A stretch of 64,000 bases of DNA from positions 27,411,730 through 27,475,729 of the forward strand of contig NC_082697.1 in assembly GCF_949987515.2 (NCBI RefSeq). Direction: 5' to 3'. Shown here piece by piece: positions 23,201-35,200 of this stretch (position 1 is its first letter; each line of letters opens with the position of its first letter). The translations under genes and the position numbers were made by a program. The notes under the pieces are model-generated. The model ran no database searches. It was not told the DNA's origin and was given only the letters and a program-made list of their open reading frames with translations. The DNA is from Delphinus delphis (Eukaryota; Chordata; Mammalia; Artiodactyla; Delphinidae).

Positions 23201-26200
23201 ATGTCTTTGTGCCTGAGATTGTGTGCGTGTTTACCTGAGAGGGCTTCTCTGAGGCACATTTGCACACGTCCCTGGGTGTGTGTCTGTGCTTGTTTGTGTG
23301 GCTATGGCACTTGTGTGAGTCTGTGCCCTGAAGGTTCAAGTGTGTACCCCAGGGGTGTGGTGAGCCCCTCCACATGTGCATGTGCGTCTGTGCGTGTCCC
23401 TGTATATCTCTGTGTGTATCTGGTGCTTGTTGCCGGGTCTGGGTGTGTGGGCACCTCTGGAAGGCCTGTGCCTGGTGTCAGTGTGTGCCTGTGTCTTGTC
23501 TGTGCCTCCCCCATCCCGCTCCGTGGGCCGCTTCTCTGCAGTCTTACGCATGCACCCCAGCTGGGCTCCAGAGGGTTCCCATTATTGTGTCTGACAAATA
23601 AGGGTGCCCCTCCCACCCCGATGCCCACGCTCCAGCTTCTGCCTGCCCAGGTTTCGCCACCTCTAGGCTTCCCTATGGGGATCCACCCCACCTCACCAGG
23701 CAGCTGACTCTGTACGGTGGGGACCCAGGGACGGCACCTGTTTCTGTCACTCTCCCCTTAGCCCTTCTCTGGCAGTTTCTATGTGTTTTCCAGGATCTTC
23801 CAGGCTTTTTCTGAATGAGCAGGGCCTATTCCTTACGATCCCCGGAGCCCTTGAAAGAGCCTTGCTCAGGTTTGGGGTTTCTGTGGCCAGCTGCATGTCA
23901 ACTCTTCTTTCTGCCTTCTTTTCAGAATCTCCCTGCTGCTTGGGGAGCCCTTTCTATCCTCTCTCTGTCTGGAGAATGCCTACTCTTCAGAGGCACCACC
24001 TCCTCCAGGGAGCCCTCCCCGATAGCGCAAGCATCTCTATGCCCTTGTGCTTTCCCCTTAGGCAGCTCCTGTCTTCTTGGGGGTGTGGGTTTGCTTGTGG
24101 ACACACTCACCCTCAGACACACACGACACACTGGACTGTGAACAACTTTGAGGGGTAGAGCGCAGGTCTGATTCTTCCACAAATGACCAGAACCAGCCCA
24201 TGCCTGGCACAGAGCAAGTGTTCAATATATCATTATTATTATTTAGGGCTCTGCAAAGGGTCACATAGATGTGGGCCCTTTGAAACCTGAGCATAACAGT
24301 CTGGAACCATGGGCAGGGAGCTCTCCATGTCTCAGATAAAAAGCCAGAGGGAGCACATCAGATTCACAGAGGGGAGCACAGCAAGGGGTTCCAAATGTAA
24401 CATGCATGTATATGCTTGTATAAATGGACATAAATAATTGAGATATACATAGATGCAGAAATATTATATTTCTGTCTTTGAATATATCGTTTGTATATCT
24501 CTAACGTTTATGTAACACTTACCACATGCTGTGCGTTTTCTGCAGATTATCTCAATTATGACACAGATACTATATTTTACAGATGAGGAGACTGAGGCAC
24601 AGAGAGGTAAGTAACTTGTCTAAGGCCATGAATCCAACGAGTGATAGAGTCAGGGTTCACACCCAGGCAAGCCGGCTCCAGGGCCACGTTCTTTAGCACA
24701 ATGAGATACTTTTCCCGATGTTTCTTGCGCAAGAAAAATGGCAGATCCTGGACTTAGGGCCACAGAAGCTGCTGCCCAAGAATTGGGTCATGGAGTTGAG
24801 GTTTAACTGTTACTTGTGTAGGAAAGGGAGGCTCCCCCAGCTTCCTGTTATGCACTTACCATGTCCCAGGCACTGGAGATGGGAACAGCAGTGAGCTTGC
24901 CCAGAGCAGTCCAGCCAAGTGTGTGAAGGGCTGGCTTGGGGACAGTAATTATAACGTTATAATATAATTTGCTGAACATATACTAAGTGCCAGCACTAAT
25001 GCTGTACGTGTGGTATCTCATTCAAGCTTCACAACACTTCAGATGAGGTAGGCACACCTATGGCCCCCATTTTGCAGATGAGAAGGTGAAGGGACTTGCT
25101 CAGGGTCGCTCAGGGAGAGAGGGATAAAGTCAGGATTTAAGCCTTGGCTTTGGTGGTCAGCGGCTTAAAGAGGAGTCAGCAGGACGTTGTGGCTACTCAC
25201 TGTTCCGCTTAAGGAGTCAGAGGCATCCAGCTGGGCCCCGCCTAGCCCAGAGCCGGGGATGTTTCATTCAGCTCTAGACATTGCACTTGAAGGAGGAACA
25301 TTATCAGACTGGGTTGGGTCCCACAGAGGGGATGTCAGAACCAGCTAGCTGGAGGAACCAGGGGCATTTAATAGAGGGGTTGGGGACCCATCACCGGGAA
25401 GCCCTCAGAGGTGGAATTAGGCATACAATGCAGGCGGACAGAGAGTCATCAGAGATTCTTTGGGAGGAAGTGACCTCCCATCAGTGAAGGCATTCCAGCA
25501 TGGCTGGATGATGAATGTGGCTGTGGAGGAGATTCTAGCATCATGTGAAGAACCAGATGACATGTGAGGTCCTTTGTGGCCCTAGAGCATGAGTCTATGA
25601 ATTCAATTCTGTCCTGGTTCCAAGCTAGCTTATCTTTAAGATCCTTGAGTTTCTGAGAGACGTAACATCATGTAGGAGAAACACCATGAGTTTTGGCAGC
25701 AAAACTGAATTCAAAACCAGGCCCTACCTGTTTTGTAACTTTGAGCAGGGGACTTAAGCTCTGTGTCTCAGTTCCCACATCGCTAAAGCAGGTACAGCAA
25801 TGCTTACCTCAGAAGGTTGTGGGGAGGATTAAATGGAGTCATTTGCCTGGAACATAATAGGTGCTCAAGAAATGTTCATTCCTTTTCCTGAACAGAGCCA
25901 AGAACCAGGCTGAGGGAGGGGTGAGAGACCTTGATGATTTTCTAATGGGCTCATATTTAAGCCCATCCTGTGGTTAAGAAGCAGAGGTACAGAGAAGCCC
26001 ACTTGACTTGCCTGAGTTCACACACTGAGCTGGAGCAGAGCCAGAATGAGCCCAGTTCCCCTGATTCCCAGCCTGAAATTTCCACCTCACCCCACAGCAT
26101 AGGACAGGCTGGGAAAGTCACCTCCCCACTTCTGGGCCTCTGTAAAATGATTGCCTCGGGGTGACTGACCTTGGAAGGCCCCTTCCTGTTCCTGGCATGG

Positions 26201-29200
26201 CAGTGTCAGCGACATTCTCTCCACCCCACCCAGTGGCCAGGATGTGCTGAGTGCTAACCAGCCGTCTCCAGATCCCATGACGTGCGCCCAAACGGGGGAC
26301 AGATGGCAGGAACTGGAGACGCCCAGGGACTGACCGCTGGTGCATACTCTGTGGCCACTAGCCCAGGGCTCCCAGCCCACCCATGAGCCTGGGCCCCAAG
26401 CCCACCTGTACAGCTGCCCCTCGCTGCCCAGCTGGAAATGCTCATACTGGGCGTAGGCCTCGTTGCCTTCCCAATCTTGCAGCTCCACGCGCAGAGAGTA
26501 CGCTGCCCTGCTGGTGAGCTGGTGCACCACCTCGTTACCTAACCAGTGCTCCCCGGCTGGGTTGCCAAAGCCCTGGGGAAGAGGAGAATGGGGGTAGGCT
26601 GCATGCCGAGGAGGAAGGCTACACCTCTGGTTAAGGAGCTGGGCTGGGCCGGGCTCTGGGGACACTTACCCAAAACCACTTTGCTAGGAGCTCCCCAACT
26701 CCTAGAGCAAAAAGACTAAGACTTTTGTGAATGTAAAAGTCTGTTAAAAATAATTGAAATCACATGAATCATAATTGAAATCTATGAAGTTCAAGAACAG
26801 GCAAAAAAACAGAAGTCTGTGGTGGTAGGAGTCAGAATAGCTACTACCTTTAGGGGAGTCTTGACTTGGAGGGGACACAAGGAGGGTTTCTGGGGTGCTG
26901 GAAGTGTTGTATATCTAGCTTTGAATGGTGGTCATATGGGTGAATACATATGTGAAAATTCACTGAGTCTTACACTTCAGATTTGTGCACTTAGCTACAT
27001 GAATATTACATCTCAATTAAAAAATTAAATCAGCTGCATAAGTGGTAGAGCAAACATTGTTCAGTGACATGGCAGCCACTGAAAAATTTCAGTGACATAG
27101 GAATGTAAAGCTAAGAGCATTGGGAGTCACCAGTGTCCCAGAGTGACACGTGACCAATGCCCTTGGGCAGAACAATAATTCAGCACCGAGGACAGGGCAC
27201 GCCAAAGCCCCACTCCCCATTTTAGTCATGCTGTACCCCTCATTAGCCTAATGGTTAATGTTCAGCAGTCTTTTGCGTATTTCTGCTTCTGAGCACCCTA
27301 TTTCTCTTTGCCATTTGAGTGATACTTTAAAACCCAATTGGTTCAAGAACAGTCATAGATTAATTTGGTACTTTTAAAAAAGTATTTATCAAATGAACAG
27401 CAAGCAGACACACAAAAAATAGTATTGTATTTCTGAGTATCTTTTTCTATTTCTTTTGCTCTTAAAAACTTTAAGAGCTTTTAAGTTAGCTTGCCAAAAA
27501 TCCTTTATCCAAAATTTAATTAAAAAATTGAAAGACGATCAGGCACTATTCCTCGTCTTGTAAAATGCATGGGGTCTTTAAGCCAGCAATTCTGAATTTA
27601 AAACATCTCTCCTGCAGATGTAGTCATGTATGTGTGCTAAGACAAAGACATTCATTTAAGCGATGCAGCCAGGGGTGAGTAAGCCAGCAATTCTGAATTA
27701 AAAAAATCTCTCCTGCAGATGTAGTCATGTATGTGTGCTAAGGCAAAGACATTCATTTAAGCGATGCAGCCAGGGGTGAGCAGCGGAGATCACTTTTTTC
27801 TCTTCCCTTTTTTGTATTCTTTAAAAATTTTTAGCAAGGTATATGTATTATCTTTTCCAAAAATTAAAACAAAATAAAACTGACACTTTCATTCTTAGGA
27901 TATATGTCAGGACTTGCAAAAAGAGGGTTCAATTTCGGGTGATGGAGTCCCCGATAGCATACTTGCACTGGCCAAATCTCTTTGAAGGCAGTTGGTTTAG
28001 GTGGGCTGAGTTATTTTCTGAGAAGGGTTGGGGGCAAACCAGACCCCTGCCCACAACCCACTTCCTGCCCCAGGTTTCAGGGCTGACAAGCTCCTCCCCA
28101 GGGCAGAAATGTTACCTGTTTGTAATCCTTCCAGTTCCGTTGGAAATTCATGCTGCCATTCTCACGGCGCTGGATGAGGGTCCACCCACCTCCACTGGCC
28201 TCCATGTCACAGAATACCTGGAGGAAATTGGGGAGGTGGGAAGTTGGAAGCCCCAGGAGGCAGCCAGAAGCCAGGTCTGGGCCAGCCCGAGGGTGATTTG
28301 GCTGACAGAACCTCACAGAGCAACAGGTGAGCTTGGTGGTCCAGGGCCTCCCAAGGATCCAGGTCCGAATCCCCCACCCGTTGTCTTCATTTGTCTGAAA
28401 CGGTGGGCAAGTGATGTCCTCCCGGAGCCTTCTTTTCCTCAGTTGTAAAATGGGGATGTTAATACCTTAACCTTTTTGTGCCTCAGTGTCTCATCTGCAC
28501 ACTGGGATTGTTGTGAAAATTAAATGAGATGAGTCATCCACCAAAAGAACAGAGCCTTTCACTCGCTATTATTGCAGGGTTGCTGTAAGAATTAAATGCC
28601 AAGAGATGTAAAGTGCTTGGCACATGGTGTAGACTCAGGAAATGTTATTACAGGGGTTCCCTGGTGGCCTAATGGTTAGGATTCTGTGCTTTCATTGTGG
28701 AAGCCCAGGTTCGATCCCTGGTTGGGAAACCATCCTGCATGCGGGGCGGCATAGCCAAAATACAAAAAAAAAAAAAAGGAAATGTTATCACATTCAGCAG
28801 ATAAATGTTTTCTGAGCATTTATTAGGTGCCAGGTTCCATTCAAGGCATGGGGAATGCCCATATGGATAAGACAGAATGATTCTTTCTTTCAAACAGCTT
28901 ACCATCCACCACAATCACATCTTTCAGTTTAACTTTTGTTCACATATTATTTTTTCCAGCCAGCTCAGTACATTTCAATGTTTGATGAGGAAACACTTGG
29001 TGCCTGCCCCTGTACTAGGTGAATCAGAGACAAATCAGAGATAAATTAACCCCCAGGGCTGGCTTGGTCTGGAGGAGGCTAGCAGACTGATAGGGCTAGG
29101 TCTGATAGGGCTAGCAGACTATTGAATAGGAACATTTGGGCAGCTACAAAGAGAGTTCCCAAGAAGGAGTCATGGGGCAATCCTGGAAAGCTTCCCAGGG

Positions 29201-32200
29201 GAGGTGGCATTGGAACAAGGCTTTGGATGATGATATGCCTGCCAGACAGAGATCAGTGGGAATAGTGTTTCCAGTGGAGGGAGCAGGAGTAAAGGCTCTG
29301 AGATGGTGAAGGTCTGCTCAGGGAGAGAAGACAGTGGCATCTGTTGTGAGGGTAGCAGAAGTTGCAGGAAGGGAAACTGAGGCCCAGAGAAGGGAAGGGA
29401 CTTGCTCAAGGCAAATGAGTCAAAAGTAAAGCTGAGGTTTGAGCCCAGATCTCTTGCCTCCCAGGCCAGCTCTTCCCTCTCTATCAGTGTTCCCAAATTT
29501 TAGTTATTCACGCCTTCCCAAATTCCACCATAGCTGAACTAATTTCATATAAAATATTTACTTTAAAACTGGTATCTTTCGGGCTTCTCTGGTGGCACAG
29601 TGGTTGAGAGTCTGCCTGCTGATGCAGGGGACATGGGTTCGTGCCCCGATCCGGGAAGATCCCACATGCCGCGGAGCGGCTGGGCCCGTGAACCATGGCC
29701 GCTGAGCCTGCACGTCCGGAGCCTGTGCTCCACAATGGGAGAGGCCACAACAGTGAGAGGCCCGCGTACCGCAAAACAAAAACAAAAACAAAAAACAACA
29801 AAAAAAACCTGGTATCTTTCATAGAGAATGGACTTGAGGATACGGGGAGTGGGAAGGGTAAGCTGGGACGAAGTGAGAGAGTGGCATGGACATATATACA
29901 CTACCAAATGTAAAATAGATAGCTAGTGGGAAGCAGCTACATAGCACAGGGAGATCAGCTCAGTGCTTTGTGACCACCTAGAGGGGTGGGATAGGGAGGG
30001 TGGGAGGGAGACGCAAGAGGGAGGAGATATGGGGATGTATGTATATGTATAGCTGATTCACTGTGTTATACAGCAGAAACTAACACACCATTGTAAAGCA
30101 ATTATACTCCAATAAAGATGTTAAAAAATGGTGTCTTTTTTTTTTTTTACTTAAATAAATACTCAGACTAAATGCATCTTAAAAGGAAATCTTATTAGTA
30201 CCATAGAGGGAAAATTAGTAACACTTGCTTTTATTCAGATAATTGTAAAAATATATATAATGAAAACAAAATAGTGCTAGAAAATTCTAGCTAGAGATTG
30301 AGGGCCTGATCTCTCTTTGTTAAAAGGGGGATTTAGCAGGTGTGTGAGAACTGTTGAAGATAATCTGAGCCATCCTCCTTGATATATTCAGCTGGGTTGA
30401 AAGAAAACTGAAAAGGGAATATGAAGTGGGAAGACTGGCTAGTTGTTCTCCAAACTCTTCCACTTCTGGGCCTGGCCCCCAAACCCTCCCTCCTGACATC
30501 CACATTTTCCCTTGACTGCCCTCCCCCCACACATCTGATAACTGGGCCTCAAAGTTCTGGGTAAGCTTGGGAGCCACTCAGTGAAGACGGTGGAGCTTCC
30601 ATCGGCCCCAGTCTCTAATTTCCCACATAAAGCAAGCTCCCACACCTACCTTCAGCTGGACTGTAGGTAGATTAGAAATAAACTTCTTTGTGTTAAACCC
30701 CTGGAACTGAAATTCTTGCCGGTTTGTTTGCTGTATCAGCCAGCATTATCTGAACCAACACAGAACCATTTATTGCTATTCCAACTTAAAAGCATCCCAG
30801 GAAAACACGCTGGAGAAGGATGCATTGCCAGCTTTGGGAACTTCTGCTTTAACCGCATGATCTGACCCCTGAACGAGTGGGGGCTCCAGAGGGTAGGGTC
30901 ACCCCCACCTTCTCTGGAATCTCAGCTGTTGGACAAGGCCTGGAGGTGACGTTGGTGGGGGCAGGGCGGGGTGGGGTGGAGGGTTGTCTGCGAGTCTTCT
31001 GGCTCAGCACCCTCTGATAGCCTCAGCCCTCCGGGAGCCCCCTAACCTTTCTGGGTTCTGTCACATTGGCCACATGGATGGTGTAGATGCCACTGGCATT
31101 GGCTCCGGAGCGCTGGATCTCTGCACAGTCCTGGAACACCTGCTCGGCTGCCCTCATGGAGGCTGCAATGGGACAAGGTAAAAACAATTGGAAGTGAGCT
31201 CAGGAGAGAGGGAAGGGGTCAGGTGGGCACTCCCGTCTGCTCTGTGCCAGGTTCTGGGCTGGGAGGCGTTGGGGATAGGGAGAGGTAGTGGACCCTGGAA
31301 GGTTTCGTAGAGGAGCTGACAGTGAGCTGGGGCCTGGATGAGGAGCAGAGGCCACCCAGGTGGAGAAGGGGCGAGTGTCTCAGGCAGAGGGAACAGCATA
31401 TGCACGGGCTCCAAGGCGGGAAGAGTCCTGTGTGTGCAGGGATCGGGGTGAGGTGAGGGGAATCTGGCTGAGGCCACAAAGAGGAGATGACTCCCACCCA
31501 AATCCAGAGCTAAGGCCAGAGGGAGCTCTGGCTGTTTGATGGACCAGAGAGCAACATTAAGGAAGGAGAGATGAGGTTGAGATTTCAGCCTTGAATGCCA
31601 GGCTGAGGAGCCCAGACTGTGCAGAAGAAGAGCCCTCTGGCCAGAGGATAGAACAGAGATTGGAGGGGATGAGACTCAAAGCAGGAAGGGCAGAGATGAG
31701 GCTGCTAGAGTCTTCCAGGACAGGTAATTGGGGCTTGAACTCCACTGAGGTACTTCTGCATTTCACAGACTAGGAAACTGAGGCCCAAAAGTGAGGTAAC
31801 TGGCTCAAGGCCACACAGCTGGGTCGGGTGGGAGGGGCTGGGCAGGGCTTTCCCTCTCTCCAGGTCTTAGGGGGGATTTGTCCTTGGAGCTCTCTCGGGT
31901 AGGAGACCCAGGGTCCCCTCCACAGCCCACTCTACCAGCTGGATATCCCTGCAGCTCTTAGGTGGGTCCCCCTCATTATGCCCTCCCTGGGAGCTGACCT
32001 CTGGCCTTAAGGGAGAATATTAATTTAATGGCCAAATCCCACCAGGGCCCTGGAGGCCTTCAGGCTTAACCTGAAAAAAGTGACTGTTGGTAAATAAACT
32101 ACAGAGGTTTCAAACACCCTCTCTGGCTCCTTTTTTGGGATCCAATTAGAGGTTTGGGCTATGATTCCACCAGAAACCAATCTGTGGGTAGGTGGGTATC

Positions 32201-35200
32201 CAAGGATAGGGCTAAAGTTCCAGATGGATAGGTATCCTGACCAGTGAGGAACCAGGAAGCTACCAAGGGGTGGGACTTCCTGTTTTGGCCTCATTCTTGA
32301 ACCTGGATCCTGGGTCCTGGAGCTGAGGCCCTGTTGAAATGAGGCTGTTATTCCCAGATCACAAATGAAGGGACAAAGGCCCCAAATCCATCCCAGTCTG
32401 TGCACAAACATTCCCTGGGCAGAGTCTCCACGGCCCCGTCTGCCAGTCCCCTGGTCCCTGGGGAACTGGAGTCTAGCCAAGCCTGGTAGGCTGCTGGCCT
32501 AGAGGCGAGCTGGGACAGGCCCAACTTTCCCAGCTAGGCAAGGGCAGAGCTAGGAGCTGGCCTCAGATTTCCAGCCACTCTTCTCAGGGTCTGTCCACTA
32601 TTGTTTTCCTTAGTCAACAACAATAGCCTTAACGACAATCATAGCAATAAAAGTGAAATAGCCACCATGCATTGTAGTGTTTCTTAGCCAGGTACTGTCA
32701 GGGGCAGTCTGGGGCCAGGAAAAGTACTTTCAGGGAGCATAAGAGCAAGGATGGACCAGTAGTGACATGCAACATAGTCTGGCCTCAGCCTGGACCCCAC
32801 TTAATCTTTGCACCAGCTTCACCCCCTTTGGTCCTAGGCACCACGCTCAGCCCCTTCATGTGTATGAACTCATCTGACGCTCTGTGCCAGAACTCTGAGA
32901 GATAGGAGCTATTATTCCCATTTTATAGGTGAGGAAAGTCAAGGCTCTGAGATGTTAAATGACCTGTGCAAAGTGCCAGTGCTAGTAAGTGAAGGAGCCA
33001 GAGCTCGAACTCTGGTCCATTTGACTGGAGAGCCAGTACCTTTCCTACTACCCACCTCCCCTTGGGTCTCCACCACTGATCCCATACAAGGTTGGACAAA
33101 CAGACCTCGTTAACGAATGCTGCTTCTGATGCCATGCATGGGTTAGGTCTTTTCTACCTGTGTCCCCGTCCTTCTAACCTTCTGAATGCCCTGAGTTCTC
33201 CACCCCTTGCCAGCCTCCACCTGCCTAGGACAAAGCTGTGCAGAGAGGGGGTGCAGGCTTCCTGCTGGCCTTCATGGATGCCTGGTTCCTGTGCCCGTCT
33301 CCATCCAATCTTCTGTTCTACACCTGGTGACTAATCTTCCTCCAGTTTCTCCATCTAAACAGTAGGGAGAAACAGCCCGTAGTGCCTCTCCCTGGTGACA
33401 GTGGGGCAGGACAGGCGTTTGGTCAAAGGGGGCCTGAGGCAACCTCCCCTATACAACCTCTCACCCAGACTGGTGAGCAGACATTGGGCCACAGCTGGAG
33501 ACTGAGTTAGAGGTGAGCCTGTGGGGAGAAGTGTTGGGCCCAGGCCCCGTGCCTTTGCTACAGGATTAATTTAGGCAGCCTCATTGCTACGGCTCTATGC
33601 ACAAGCCAGTGATGGGTTCGGGTCACTCCTAATCTCATGGTTTGGAAGGTGTTCACCTCTCTTGCCTGTGGCCACCTCAGGCCTCACACCCCTATCTGGT
33701 GGGACCTGCCCAACTTAGATGGAGCCATGGTGCCATCCTCTGTCTCTAAATTGCTGCCACCCATAGTGTCTGGAATCCATCACTATTGCTTTTTGGTTTT
33801 TTTTGGCTGCATTGGGTCTTCGTCGCTGCGCGCGGGCTTTCTCTAGTTGTGGCGAGCGGGGGCTACTCTTCCTTGTAGGGCGTGGGCTTCTCATTGCGGT
33901 GGCTTCTCTTACTGTGGAGCACGGGCTCTAGGCACGTGGGCTTCAGTGGTTGCAGCACGGGCTTAGTTGCCCCACGGTATGTGGGATCTTCCCGGAGGAC
34001 CAGGGATCGAACCCATGTCCCCTGCATTGGCAGGCGGATTCTTAACCACTGGAAACTTCAGGAACACTGCTAGCAGGGCATCTAGCACATAGTAGGCACT
34101 TAACAAATATGTATTTCCTCCTCCTTCCCTCAGAGACACACAGACGGGGGTTGGGCATCTTTTGCAAGAGACAGTTGTGGAACTCTGCTGTTCACGGCTG
34201 TATCCGCAGCACCAGCACCGGGTCTGGCGCAGTAAGTGCTTGTTGACTGAGTGACTGAAGCTGGAACTGAGTGATTGAAGTCGGTCCCATTAGAAGTGAG
34301 GGCTGGGGAGCGGGGCCGGCCATTGTCCTCCTTTCTCAGAAGCCTGGGCCACAGGTGCCTCCCCACTTCTGTTTGGCCCTCTAGGGCTTAGGGGCAGGGG
34401 GCATTAGGGTGAGAGAAGTCCTTGGGAGGCATTGAGTCCAACCTCTCCATTCTGCAGATAGGGAAACTGAGGCCTGGGGAGGGTGGCAAGCCCAAGCAAG
34501 TGAGGAGGGAGGGTGGATCCTGGACCCCGGACTCCTCAGTCTGGGCTGGTGGTATCCTTCTTATTATCATCACCTCCGTTAAACGCATGGGGAAACGAAC
34601 GCCGGTCAAGGTCACACGTGGAGTCGGGACAAGAGTCTGGATTGGTTCCTCTTAGGACTGTTGTCGTCACCATTATTACTGCTGTTTGGTGTTATTCCTG
34701 TTTCATAGGTGGGGGCGGGGGGTGGTCTTTCCCGAGGTAGCTTCCAGGACCGGCGTGAACCGGGAGGGTAAGCGGGGTCTCCCACCCCTCTCCTCCCCTC
34801 CTCCCGCACCTGGCGGGCCCCCTTTGCTCACCCGGGCCCTGGGCCACGACGCGCACCAGGCGCTGCACCGACTCCAGCAGCTGGCTCTGCTGGCGCTGCA
34901 GGAGGCTGGAGTTGCTGCTGGCGGCGCGCAGGCTGCGCTCAAGGCCGGCGAGGGCGCCGCTCTGGCGGCCCAGCAGGCGCCGCAGCCGCTCCTTCTCGCC
35001 GCGGAGGCTGGCCAGCTCCGCCTGCTGCTGCGTCTCCAGGGCCTGCACCCGCGTCTCCAGCGCGCTGCGGGGCGGGGGCGCACAGGCGTGAACCCGCCGT
35101 CCCCACCTTGCAGTCACACTCGCGGGCTTTCCCCTGGGCCCGGGGGTGAGACTCAGACCCGCACTGAGGCTCAGAGCGGTAGCGTCCCGCCCAGGGTTAC

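Noticed and set aside
22991..23707. 238-codon plus-strand open frame
   Set aside because: Produced by the TG-rich tract; the Cys/Val/Leu-rich composition reflects repeat words, not a protein family.
27579..27780. Possible CRISPR-like direct repeat
   Set aside because: Only two abutting copies without spacers, in a mammalian intron; a simple tandem duplication.
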